From the NCBI GenBank assembly GCA_964344215.1, contig CAYFMP010000010.1:12040-76039 (forward strand): a DNA stretch of 64,000 bases, given 5' to 3'. Positions 35,268 through 43,163 of this stretch are shown in pieces (positions within the stretch are counted from its first letter, which is position 1; each line of letters starts with the position of its first letter). Made by a program: the position numbers and the translations under genes. The notes under the pieces were generated by a model that made no database searches, was not told the DNA's origin, and was given only the letters and a program-made list of their open reading frames with translations. This DNA is from CAYFMP01 sp964344215. Lineage in GTDB: Bacteria > Pseudomonadota > Alphaproteobacteria > Rhodospirillales > Casp-alpha2.

Positions 35268-37811
35268 CTACAGTCTTCCACCTAGGATCTTTCCAGGGTT
35301 CCCCATACTCGGAACGGTTCCAATAATCCCACCAACCACCTGAACAATGATTGCCTGGTAAAAACGTTTCCGGCCCAATGAAAGAATTCCCCCGAATCCA
35401 GAAACCAAACCAGCGAATCCACAGATCCCGACATCGGTCCAATCGTTCGCGCTGATCATGCACTGACCGACGTTTATGATGCCGACTAACACATGGATAA
35501 TGAATCTCTCAGTAAGGTCCTGACCTCTTCCCCCTTCCATTATGCCCAGCAGATCTCCGTTGGTCGGATCAATTCGCCACCATCCCACGAGGAGGCCAGA
35601 GGTCGTTTCAGAAAACTTCTCCGGCACAATGACGACGGCACCTCTGCGCAGGTCTCCTTCAATGTCCGCTTTCGCATTCTCCGAAATTTCGAGTTGTTCC
35701 AATTCACTCAAGGATTTTTCATCGCCGCGCAATAAAACCAGCCGAACGTCATTCTTAGCGGCAGCGTCGAAAACGGCTTTTATATTGTTCGAAACCCGCC
35801 AGGAACCTGGTGAAGAGTTCGCTGGCCTCACGAAAAGTTGGGCGAGGTGCCTCTCAACGGCCGTCTCGATGATGCCCTTGTACATTCGGTATTTTGTGGC
35901 ACTCCGGCCTTCAGCATCGTTTGCTTCATTTTGCCTGGAAAACACACGTACGGGAGTGCGAACGATGTCAAATCCTTCGGTCATTGTGGCTTGTTTCGCG
36001 CCCTTGGCCGACATACGCCGCTCGTAGATCACCAATCCGGGTCGGTTGACGAAGGATCGGAGGTCGGGAAATCGTATTTCTGCAAGGGATGCCGCAGCCG
36101 ATGCCGAGTTTCTCTCAAATTCCATCAACCTACTTGGAAACAACCGAACTCTTTGCTTGGCAATAGAAGTGTCCTCGGCGGAACGATTGTACGCTATGCT
36201 CAACAGTGAATTCAGGTACTTCCTGTTTCCCGTGATTGTTGCAATATGACTGTAGGTGAGATAGGCCTCATCAAGTAGTCCTACTGGCGTCATGATTTCC
36301 ATGGAGCGAAACAGTTGTAGTTTCAGCTTTTCGATGTCCCGGTACACTCTGGGGTGAGCGGACCAATGTTCCCTCCCACTCTTCGACCATTTTTCGATCG
36401 AGATTGATTTTGCGATGTCACGGCGAACGCTGAACCGACTCACCTCCGCTCCTAGACCCCGTGGCGAATCCAAAGTGTAGGTCGCCCAAAGCCCTCCGAT
36501 GCGCTTGCCATCCGATTGCGGCGGAGTCGTCGAATTCTTACTGGTTGTTGGTTGTGTCAGAGGCGTCAATCGTCCAATGATCGACGTTAACGTTTCCCTT
36601 TGGGGCGCGGCAAAGTTTCCAAGCATCGTTGCCAACGAACCTTTCTTATAGTCGTAAACCCTGCCGTGGAAGTCGAAGGAGCGGCCGATTACGGGGTCGT
36701 AATCTCCAACAATCAGCATAGGCGTGAATTCGGAGATAGCCGCAATCCTCTCCCTCGACGTTAGTTTTTGGTTGGGGTTTATGTTTGGTAGATTGATCAG
36801 GACAACGCTCTGGCCGACTAATTCTGCTACGCGCAGTTTCACCGCGAGCAGCTCGTGATCTACGGTTTCACCGCCATTCTGCATTTCCGCATGGTCAATC
36901 GTGCGAAGTATGACACTCAAGCCGAGGACATGAAAAAGCCTATCGGGCAAGGTATTTAAAAAATACGATGGATCGGCTGGAACTTCCCCAACGTTGGAGT
37001 TGCCGAACGAAGGGTCGACGTTGATCCAATTTCCCGATCGGTCTTGAAATTGCACCCAGAAATGCTCACGCGCTTCGGCCACCATCTCTTTATACGTTCG
37101 GCCACGGTCATCATCGGTTCCGAGTGCGACCCCGTATTCGGACAGTGTGTGATTGATTAGCGCATAATCGTCTTCCACATCTTCCCAGAGATGTTCCGCA
37201 AAATCCTCAGATCGATCGGTAATCTCACTGTGAACACGCTGTAGAGCAGAATTATCGAGACCCAACATACCTAAAAGCTTGCTCACTTCTTCCAGAGTGA
37301 TTATGTCCGCTTTATCGCCAAGTGTTGTTTTTGGTTCGAATACTTCTTCCACCAACCTCTTGGCATCGCCATCGCCGAGCCGTCCCATGGCGAACCGCGT
37401 CTTGAACCCATTCTTTTTCAGAAGTTCCGCCAGCAGCACGCTTTGATCGAGCGAGTTGCCGGCCCGTCCCATCAGCGTCCCCTTGGCGCCGCGCAACACC
37501 CCCCAATAGGGCTCGTAGCGCACCTCGTCGCGGACGAAGGCGAAGATCTTCTCGACGTCCGGCCCCAGCGCCTCCGCCTTGGCTTCGACGTCGAACCTGG
37601 TCTTGTCGATCTTCCCTTCCAGGTATTCGAGGGCGGCGAACATGCGGTCCAGCCGCTCCTTCGCCTGCTCGTAGGTCAAGTCGGGCCGGGCTTCGCCCGG
37701 CGCCGGCGCGCCGGTCTGGGCGACGACTTGAGACGGCAGCACGGTCGCCGCCGCGAAGGCGGCGGCGGTGAGCGCGGCGATGGTTTTCCGACGAACGATG
37801 GAACAAAGCAC
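35268..37811 (-). CDS. Transglutaminase-fold protein lacking the catalytic Cys
   Basis: This 847-residue exported protein starts at GTG, directly after GGGAGGCGAGGCC; a longer ATG start is possible but lacks a ribosome site. The signal peptide ends about residue 32. Residues about 85-275 have a transglutaminase-like core: GNSLDQSVLLAELLKKNGF aligns with the Cys loop but has Ser120 instead of Cys, while His250 (EHFWVQF) and Asp266 (NVDPSFG) are kept. The next 450 residues match no family I know. The C-terminus has two hydrophobic stretches (GICGFAGLVSGFGGILSL and IIVQVVGGIIGTV). GC content falls near 37440. It is 47 bases ahead of the giant vWA gene. Confidence 0.78.
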   Translation of the reverse strand: MLCSIVRRKTIAALTAAAFAAATVLPSQVVAQTGAPAPGEARPDLTYEQAKERLDRMFAALEYLEGKIDKTRFDVEAKAEALGPDVEKIFAFVRDEVRYEPYWGVLRGAKGTLMGRAGNSLDQSVLLAELLKKNGFKTRFAMGRLGDGDAKRLVEEVFEPKTTLGDKADIITLEEVSKLLGMLGLDNSALQRVHSEITDRSEDFAEHLWEDVEDDYALINHTLSEYGVALGTDDDRGRTYKEMVAEAREHFWVQFQDRSGNWINVDPSFGNSNVGEVPADPSYFLNTLPDRLFHVLGLSVILRTIDHAEMQNGGETVDHELLAVKLRVAELVGQSVVLINLPNINPNQKLTSRERIAAISEFTPMLIVGDYDPVIGRSFDFHGRVYDYKKGSLATMLGNFAAPQRETLTSIIGRLTPLTQPTTSKNSTTPPQSDGKRIGGLWATYTLDSPRGLGAEVSRFSVRRDIAKSISIEKWSKSGREHWSAHPRVYRDIEKLKLQLFRSMEIMTPVGLLDEAYLTYSHIATITGNRKYLNSLLSIAYNRSAEDTSIAKQRVRLFPSRLMEFERNSASAAASLAEIRFPDLRSFVNRPGLVIYERRMSAKGAKQATMTEGFDIVRTPVRVFSRQNEANDAEGRSATKYRMYKGIIETAVERHLAQLFVRPANSSPGSWRVSNNIKAVFDAAAKNDVRLVLLRGDEKSLSELEQLEISENAKADIEGDLRRGAVVIVPEKFSETTSGLLVGWWRIDPTNGDLLGIMEGGRGQDLTERFIIHVLVGIINVGQCMISANDWTDVGICGFAGLVSGFGGILSLGRKRFYQAIIVQVVGGIIGTVPSMGNPGKILGGRL

Positions 37812-38059
37812 GGCCTCGCCTCCCTTCAGGACCGGAAAGGAATCCCCGGGGCTTCCCGGCTCCACTCGCCTCCCTGCCTTCGTCAAAGCGGGAGGTCGCA
37901 TTTCGTAATATCCATACTATCGTTCAGGTTTTTCGAGTATGACGGAAATCCGTCCGCCGTCCAAGCCGCGAAACCGTTCGTCTGCTGGTCCCTCGATTAC
38001 CGGAGTTTTCCGCCGCCTCTACCAGCCGTCCAGTCAAATTAGCCAGGTCCGGGCACGCT

Positions 38060-38383
38060 CGAATTCGGCCCGTCGAAGACGCAAGGCGCGCAGAGCCGGT
38101 CGCAGCGGAGCGCCGCCAGGATGTCCTTCAAACCGTGCAGCGTCAGGTGCGGTGTTCGGCGGATTTGCTCAACGATGAAGTCCCGATGTCGATCAAGGAC
38201 TAGACGGCGATGTCCGCCCATCTGGCCCGGCGCCACGCTGCCCGTCGCCCAATAGCGTTGCGACCACTTCACCACAGAGGAAACCGCAACACCAAAACGC
38301 TCGCCAACAGACCGGCAGCTCTCCCCAGACCCAACCGCCGAAACAACCCGTTCTCGAAGATCATTGGAAAAAGGCCGTGCCAT
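38060..38383 (-). mobile_element. IS630-family transposase, 5' fragment
   Basis: The N-terminal helix-turn-helix part of an IS630 transposase starts at ATG 38383: MARPFSNDLRERVVSAV, then SVGERFGVAVSSVVKWSQRY and HLTLHGLKDILAA. Homology stops at about 38115; the DDE catalytic domain is missing and the frame ends in unrelated sequence. The element is dead. Confidence 0.82.
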
Positions 38384-38554
38384 GGAGGCTGGCCTCCTCC
38401 TCGAGCATCCATCCTGAATCACATTCTCAGCAAAATGGGGATCCCATGTCGATTCAATCACGCAATGACAGGCTCTAGAACGACATCACCAAGACCCAAA
38501 CAACCGAGCTTGTCTCATGGGCCCGATTATAGAAGCGGACTTCTCGACCCACAC

Positions 38555-41380
38555 TCAATGAAATGGATTTTCCAAGGTTGCCTTCTTGATCGCCGCAACC
38601 AACTGTGCCCTCTTGTAGGGCTTGCGGAGTAGGGTCACGTTGCGGTGTGCGGTATCGTCGGGGCTGCATTGGTTGATGTCCTTGTCGGGATATCCCGATG
38701 TCAGCAGCATCTTGATTCGAGGATGCTTCCGCCCGACGACTTCGGCGAGGTCGAACCCGCTCATTCCTGCAGGCATGATGACGTCGCTGAGCACCAAATC
38801 GATGGTGTCGCCTCTGGCATCCAGGATTTCCTGTGCCGACGGTCCGTCTTCTGCATCAATCACCCGACAACCAAGCTTGCTCAAAGTGCAGGCTGTTGTC
38901 GCTCGAACCTGCGGGTCGTCCTCGACCACCAAGACGGTCTTCTCCTCGAGTGCGGCGGCAGATAACGGCGTATCATCCCCTTGCTGCCTGTTCCCTCTCT
39001 TTGCAATCGGAAGATAGAGTGAAATTGTCGTTCCCTCTCCCTTCTTGCTGGCGACACCGACATGGCCATTGGATTGGTGAATGAACCCGTAGACCATACT
39101 TAGGCCCAGGCCGGTGCCCTCTCCGATCCCCTTCGTCGTGAAGAACGGCTCCAGCACTCGATCAATGTTCTCCTCGTCAATTCCAACGCCTGTGTCGGTA
39201 ACGGTGATCAGGGCATGGAGACCGTAGACCTCTTCATTACTCGGTCCCAACCGTTCACCTCCAAGATCGACGGAAGACGTTCTTATGTTCAGCACGCCTC
39301 CATCCGGCATGGCGTCGCGTGCGTTGAGAGCCAAGTTGAGAAGGGCGTTGCCGAACAAGGCCGGGTCAACGTCGACAAGGAATTCTTCGTCAAAGAACTC
39401 CGTGTCGATCCTGATATCCTCGCCCAGCGTTCGCTCCAATAATCTGAGCGTGTCCGTAATCAGCTCATTGGCGTCTACGATCTTGGGAGAAAGCGTTTGT
39501 TGACGCGAAAAGGCAAGCAGCTGCTGAGTCAGGGCAGCCCCCTTGTCGACGGCCTTCAATGCCGCCTCGATATTGCTACGTAAGGGAGTATCGATTTGCA
39601 TCTTGTCCATTGCCAACTCAAGGTTGCCGGCCACAATGTGCAGGATGTTGTTGAAGTCGTGGGCGACGCCTCCCGTCAATTGCCCGACGGCCTCCATCTT
39701 TTGCGCCTGGCGGAGTTGCTCCTCCGTGCGGTTGTGTTCTGTGAGATCGACATGCACCGCCCCAACCCCGACTATACCGCCATCAGAACCAAAAACCGGG
39801 AACTTGGTCGTGAGGAATTCCGTAACGGAATCGCCGCGATGGAACTTCTCGTCGCGTGAGATTACCTGTCTGCTCTCAATAACTTCACGATCATGATGTA
39901 TGCCCGACCGTGCGAAGTCGCTGTCGAAAACCTCGCGCGGAGTCCTGCCGATGATTGCCTCGGTGCTCATGCCGGCAATCGTCTCGAAGTACTTGTTGAC
40001 CAACAAGTAGCGTCCTTCGATATCCTTAAGAGAGATTGCATCGGGAGAATTCTCGACAATTGCCCGCAACCTAGCCTCGTTTTCTCGCAACGCCTCCTCC
40101 GCCTGCGTCCGCTCGATGGCGATACTGGCCAGTTGGGCGGCGGTCTCGATGCTATCCAGGTCAAATCGGGTAGGCTGGCGCGGCTGGTGATAATACATGG
40201 CGAAAGTCCCCAGCACGTTACCGGCGCTCGATATGATCGGTTGCGACCAACACGCTCTCAGGTCCGCCGCGGCGGCAAGATCTCGGAAATCGACCCAGTA
40301 GGGGTGTGTCAGGACGTCCTCAGCAATGACCACTTCGCCGGTGTAAGCGGCCGCGCCGCACGAACCCACATCCTCGCCGATTTCCAGTCCGTCGATTGCT
40401 TCGTTGTAAAAGGCCGGCAGACTTGGCGCTGCCCCATGACGGAGCTGCCTGCCCTTATTGTCGAGAAGCAATACGGAGCCGAGCATTTCCGGGTTGATTT
40501 CCTCGGCGGTCGTTACCAGGAGCGATAAGACTTCCTCCAGTGAGCCTCCGGTGGCTAAACGTTCCAACACCTTGTTGCGGCCTTCAAACAGGGTCGCCAT
40601 CCGGTGGCGCTCGGTGATTTCAATTGATATGGAACCCAGGCCGATGGGGTCGCCGCGTGAATCAAGGATCGGGAACCGGGTCTCCAGGTCCGTATGGAAT
40701 TCTCCGTCGCGACAATATGGAATTTCGACCTCCTTACGAATCGCGGAACAGGTTTCCAAGACCTCGCGGTCGAAGTCCTCGATATAGTCGAAGGCCTTGT
40801 CGCTATGGATATCGGCAGCGGTCTTTCCCTCAATCTCCCCAAGGGTGACGCCGTAGCGCTCCTCGAATTCGCGGTTCGCCAGGATGTAACGACCTTCCAG
40901 ATCCTTGAACACGATCTCGACCGGCGAATTGTCGATGAGGGACCTAAGCTTGGCCTCTCTCAATTTAAGCTTCTTCTCCCTAGCCCGGCTTTGCCGGCGA
41001 CTATCTGCCTGATCCAGCAGGTTTCGGACGATACTTGGAATCAACTCGAGATAGATGCCCTCGTTATCCTTGATTACATAGTTAGAGATACCGAGCGCCA
41101 AAGCCTCGGCTGCAATCCGCTCGCTCCCTTTTCCCACAACCATGATTATGGGAAGGTCGCCATCCTTCTCCAGAAGCTCCTGTGCAATCTCAATCCCGGG
41201 TCGGTCGGGGAGTTGAGAATCGACTGCGACGATGTCATACGGGGCATCGGCGTGCATCGCTAGACCGGCTTCGCCGCTAAAGGCGACATCGATCAGATAG
41301 CCGTACGCTTCCACTGCCGTCTTGAACAGCTCACATAGCGGCTTTTCATCTTCGACATAGAGAATGCGAACGCCTCGCAC
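38555..41380 (-). CDS. Hybrid histidine kinase (REC-PAS-GAF-PAS-HK-REC)
   Basis: This is a 941-residue soluble kinase. An N-terminal receiver (RILYVEDEKPLCELF, D in VAVDSQLP) is followed by a PAS (about 145-260), a GAF (about 270-425, with SCGAAAYTGEVVIAEDV), a second PAS (about 430-545), and a DHp with GGVAHDFNNILH (His near 573). The HATPase (NALLNLALNARDAMPDG, FFTTKGIGEGTGLGLS) and a C-terminal receiver (VLVVEDDPQVRAT, D in VLSDVIMP) complete it. The GTG start is chosen because GGAGG lies six bases ahead; an ATG at 41398 has no such site. It has no membrane segment, so it senses an internal cue. Confidence 0.9.
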   Translation of the reverse strand: MRGVRILYVEDEKPLCELFKTAVEAYGYLIDVAFSGEAGLAMHADAPYDIVAVDSQLPDRPGIEIAQELLEKDGDLPIIMVVGKGSERIAAEALALGISNYVIKDNEGIYLELIPSIVRNLLDQADSRRQSRAREKKLKLREAKLRSLIDNSPVEIVFKDLEGRYILANREFEERYGVTLGEIEGKTAADIHSDKAFDYIEDFDREVLETCSAIRKEVEIPYCRDGEFHTDLETRFPILDSRGDPIGLGSISIEITERHRMATLFEGRNKVLERLATGGSLEEVLSLLVTTAEEINPEMLGSVLLLDNKGRQLRHGAAPSLPAFYNEAIDGLEIGEDVGSCGAAAYTGEVVIAEDVLTHPYWVDFRDLAAAADLRACWSQPIISSAGNVLGTFAMYYHQPRQPTRFDLDSIETAAQLASIAIERTQAEEALRENEARLRAIVENSPDAISLKDIEGRYLLVNKYFETIAGMSTEAIIGRTPREVFDSDFARSGIHHDREVIESRQVISRDEKFHRGDSVTEFLTTKFPVFGSDGGIVGVGAVHVDLTEHNRTEEQLRQAQKMEAVGQLTGGVAHDFNNILHIVAGNLELAMDKMQIDTPLRSNIEAALKAVDKGAALTQQLLAFSRQQTLSPKIVDANELITDTLRLLERTLGEDIRIDTEFFDEEFLVDVDPALFGNALLNLALNARDAMPDGGVLNIRTSSVDLGGERLGPSNEEVYGLHALITVTDTGVGIDEENIDRVLEPFFTTKGIGEGTGLGLSMVYGFIHQSNGHVGVASKKGEGTTISLYLPIAKRGNRQQGDDTPLSAAALEEKTVLVVEDDPQVRATTACTLSKLGCRVIDAEDGPSAQEILDARGDTIDLVLSDVIMPAGMSGFDLAEVVGRKHPRIKMLLTSGYPDKDINQCSPDDTAHRNVTLLRKPYKRAQLVAAIKKATLENPFH

Positions 41381-41520
41381 GAACGGCCTCCTTTTCATTC
41401 TACAATAACGCGAAGAACGATTGTTGTTCAACCGGGTCTGGGAGCGTTAAAATATGCGAAAATATCAGAGAGGTGTATTTCCTGCATTGATCCGCGTCAA
41501 ACGGGAATTGATTTTCGTGC

Positions 41521-41935
41521 TTAGCCCAGCGACGTTTGCTCCTGATGCCGTGGCCCGCTCCAGCCACCGGCATCTCGATGTGCCGGAGTGTGGCTGACAT
41601 CGCGTATCGCAGCCGCCAATTCCATGAACTCAAAGGGTTTGCGAAGTAGGACTGCCTCGGTCTCGTCCGGCTCTTCTGCACTTGGGAAACCTTCCGAATG
41701 CTCCGAAGCCACCAGCACTTTTGTGCCTTGACAATGGCGTTTCAATTCTCAGGCCAGATCCAGACCACTCATCCCTGGAACCAAAACCATATCACTCACC
41801 ACAAGATCGGCATGGCCGTCCTAATCTTCGGGAAGCGTCAGAGCCGACGGGCTGTCTACCGCTTCCAGCCCGTCGTAGCCGAGCCGGTTTGGCTCGACGG
41901 CCATTTGTCGTCCATCAGCGTCTTGCCTGAACGGG
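41521..41935 (-). pseudogene. Decayed CheY-like receiver domain
   Basis: The minus strand, read in one frame, gives a recognisable receiver: LGYDGLEAVDSPSALTLPED, a stop (41821-41823), then HADLVVSDMVLVPGMSGLDLA, a second stop (41749-41751), and VLLRKPFEFMELAAAIRDV. The phosphoacceptor region and the KP motif are still readable. It has no start and is interrupted twice, so it is a relic of a hybrid kinase's C-terminal receiver. Confidence 0.75.
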
Positions 41936-42073
41936 TTTTTTGCGTTGTTCCGGAATCTATCAGTTGCCGGCGATCATCAAGATTTCCAGATGTTTCGATA
42001 TGTATCCGGGTTCCGTCGAGGCGCTTGGTGGAGCTAGAATCCGGCAGCTAGCTCGCGGGAACACCACCGCCGT

Positions 42074-42727
42074 TCAGACGTCCGCCACCGACTGGGAACC
42101 GACATTCCGATCGAGAGGAGTACCGGCGCTCACCCCTCCATGGAGGCTCTCTTCGCCGCTTTTCAGGTGGACGACGATGCCCTTGGAATCGTCGAGGTCG
42201 AGAGCCTTTTCATCATCGAGGCCGCGGCACGTCCCGCGTAACGCCTTGCCAGCTTCACGGTGGGTGACGACGACGTAGCAGGCATTCCGGTCCTGGACCG
42301 CAAGCCAAGAAAGAAGGCGCGATTTCGCGTTCTTGAAACTCTCGCCGCCAACGGGAACGTATACCGTGCGGTTGACGACCCAGTTCCCCCAGTCGTCGGG
42401 ATAGCGCTCGTCGACCTCGTCCCGGGTTCTGCCCTCCCAGCGGCCGAAACTGCGTTCCATAAGACGTTCGTCAAAGAGAACGGTCTGGAAATCCCAACCC
42501 AGGTGATTGCAGATGATCGCCGTCGTTTGCTTGCAGCATCGCAGTGGGCTCGACTGGAAGACGACGTTGTCGCGACCGGCCAGCTCAGGGGCCAACTGCG
42601 CCGCCGCCGCCTGGACCTGTGCGACGCCGGCCGGGGTCAAATCCGACTCCATTTGGCCCTGGAAAACCCCGTTGCGATCCCACTCGGTTTCGCCATGGCG
42701 GATCAGGTAGATCTCGGGATGCAGCAT
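42074..42727 (-). CDS. Histidine phosphatase superfamily protein
   Basis: This 217-residue protein has the phosphoglycerate-mutase-like signature IYLIRHGETEW (His11 as the phosphoacceptor), Arg in SSPLRCCKQT, the acidic ERSFGRWEG, and the second His in VVVTHREAGKA. AGGAT lies before the ATG. The substrate is not evident; metabolic phosphatases of the CobC/GpmB type are closest. The C-terminal 30 residues are not conserved. Confidence 0.87.
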   Translation of the reverse strand: MLHPEIYLIRHGETEWDRNGVFQGQMESDLTPAGVAQVQAAAAQLAPELAGRDNVVFQSSPLRCCKQTTAIICNHLGWDFQTVLFDERLMERSFGRWEGRTRDEVDERYPDDWGNWVVNRTVYVPVGGESFKNAKSRLLSWLAVQDRNACYVVVTHREAGKALRGTCRGLDDEKALDLDDSKGIVVHLKSGEESLHGGVSAGTPLDRNVGSQSVADV

Positions 42728-42909
42728 GCCGATATCCTAGACAACAACGCCGGCCTTCAGGATGAGGTCTCTCGGTGGCAGCGAAAACCGATGTGGGAGC
42801 GACAATTCGATCACGGCCTCCTCCGGAGCCTCCTTGCTCCGAGCAGTCGAGTCTGTTCGGGGCCAATTACCTCAATATGACAAAGTTCCGAAGGCGGTGG
42901 GGCCCGAAT

Positions 42910-42949
42910 TTGTAAGGGGTCCGAAAATTTTTGTAAGCGCACTGTAAAG
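42910..42949 (+). promoter_or_regulatory. Phased TGTAA direct repeats, candidate OmpR/PhoB-type binding site
   Basis: TGTAAG at 42911, TGTAAG at 42932 and TGTAAA at 42943 are spaced by 21 and 11 bases. The adjacent pair TTGTAAGCGCA / CTGTAAAGATG is an 11-base direct repeat like those bound by PhoB/OmpR-family regulators. The window has one such regulator (52745-53470). It lies about 215 bases before the first gene of the kinase operon. Confidence 0.4.
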
Positions 42950-42959
42950 ATGCAGTCCT

Positions 42960-42986
42960 ACCTGTTTACCGTTATTCCGGACAGGT
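42960..42986 (+). promoter_or_regulatory. Inverted repeat ACCTGT-N15-ACAGGT
   Basis: A perfect 6-base inverted repeat with a 15-base spacer lies right after the phased TGTAA repeats and in front of the kinase operon. It could be an operator. No regulator family is implied by the sequence. Confidence 0.3.
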
Positions 42987-43163
42987 GATACCGTGCAGGC
43001 GTATCCGATGATGGTCGCGACTTCTGGGTCCAGCAGCCGGCGGCAAAGGTATTGGGCGCTGAAAATGGCTGTAGAAACATATGGCTGCGAGGGTTTCCAA
43101 GCCGCTCGAATCTGAAGGTCAAGCGCCCGGAAAACGGCAAATCCCAGCGACGAGGGAACGTTC

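Larger units (their letters stand above)
42728..43163. other. Intergenic region with phased repeats upstream of a kinase operon
   Basis: This stretch of about 435 bases separates the histidine phosphatase from the four-gene kinase operon, which are divergent, so both promoters should lie here. It contains three TGTAA-type repeats at 42911, 42932 and 42943 and an inverted repeat at 42960-42986, described separately. No protein-like ORF was found. Confidence 0.5.

Noticed and set aside
41380..41398. ATG start at 41398 for the hybrid kinase
   Set aside because: The strong GGAGG lies between this ATG and the GTG at 41380, so the GTG is the better start.
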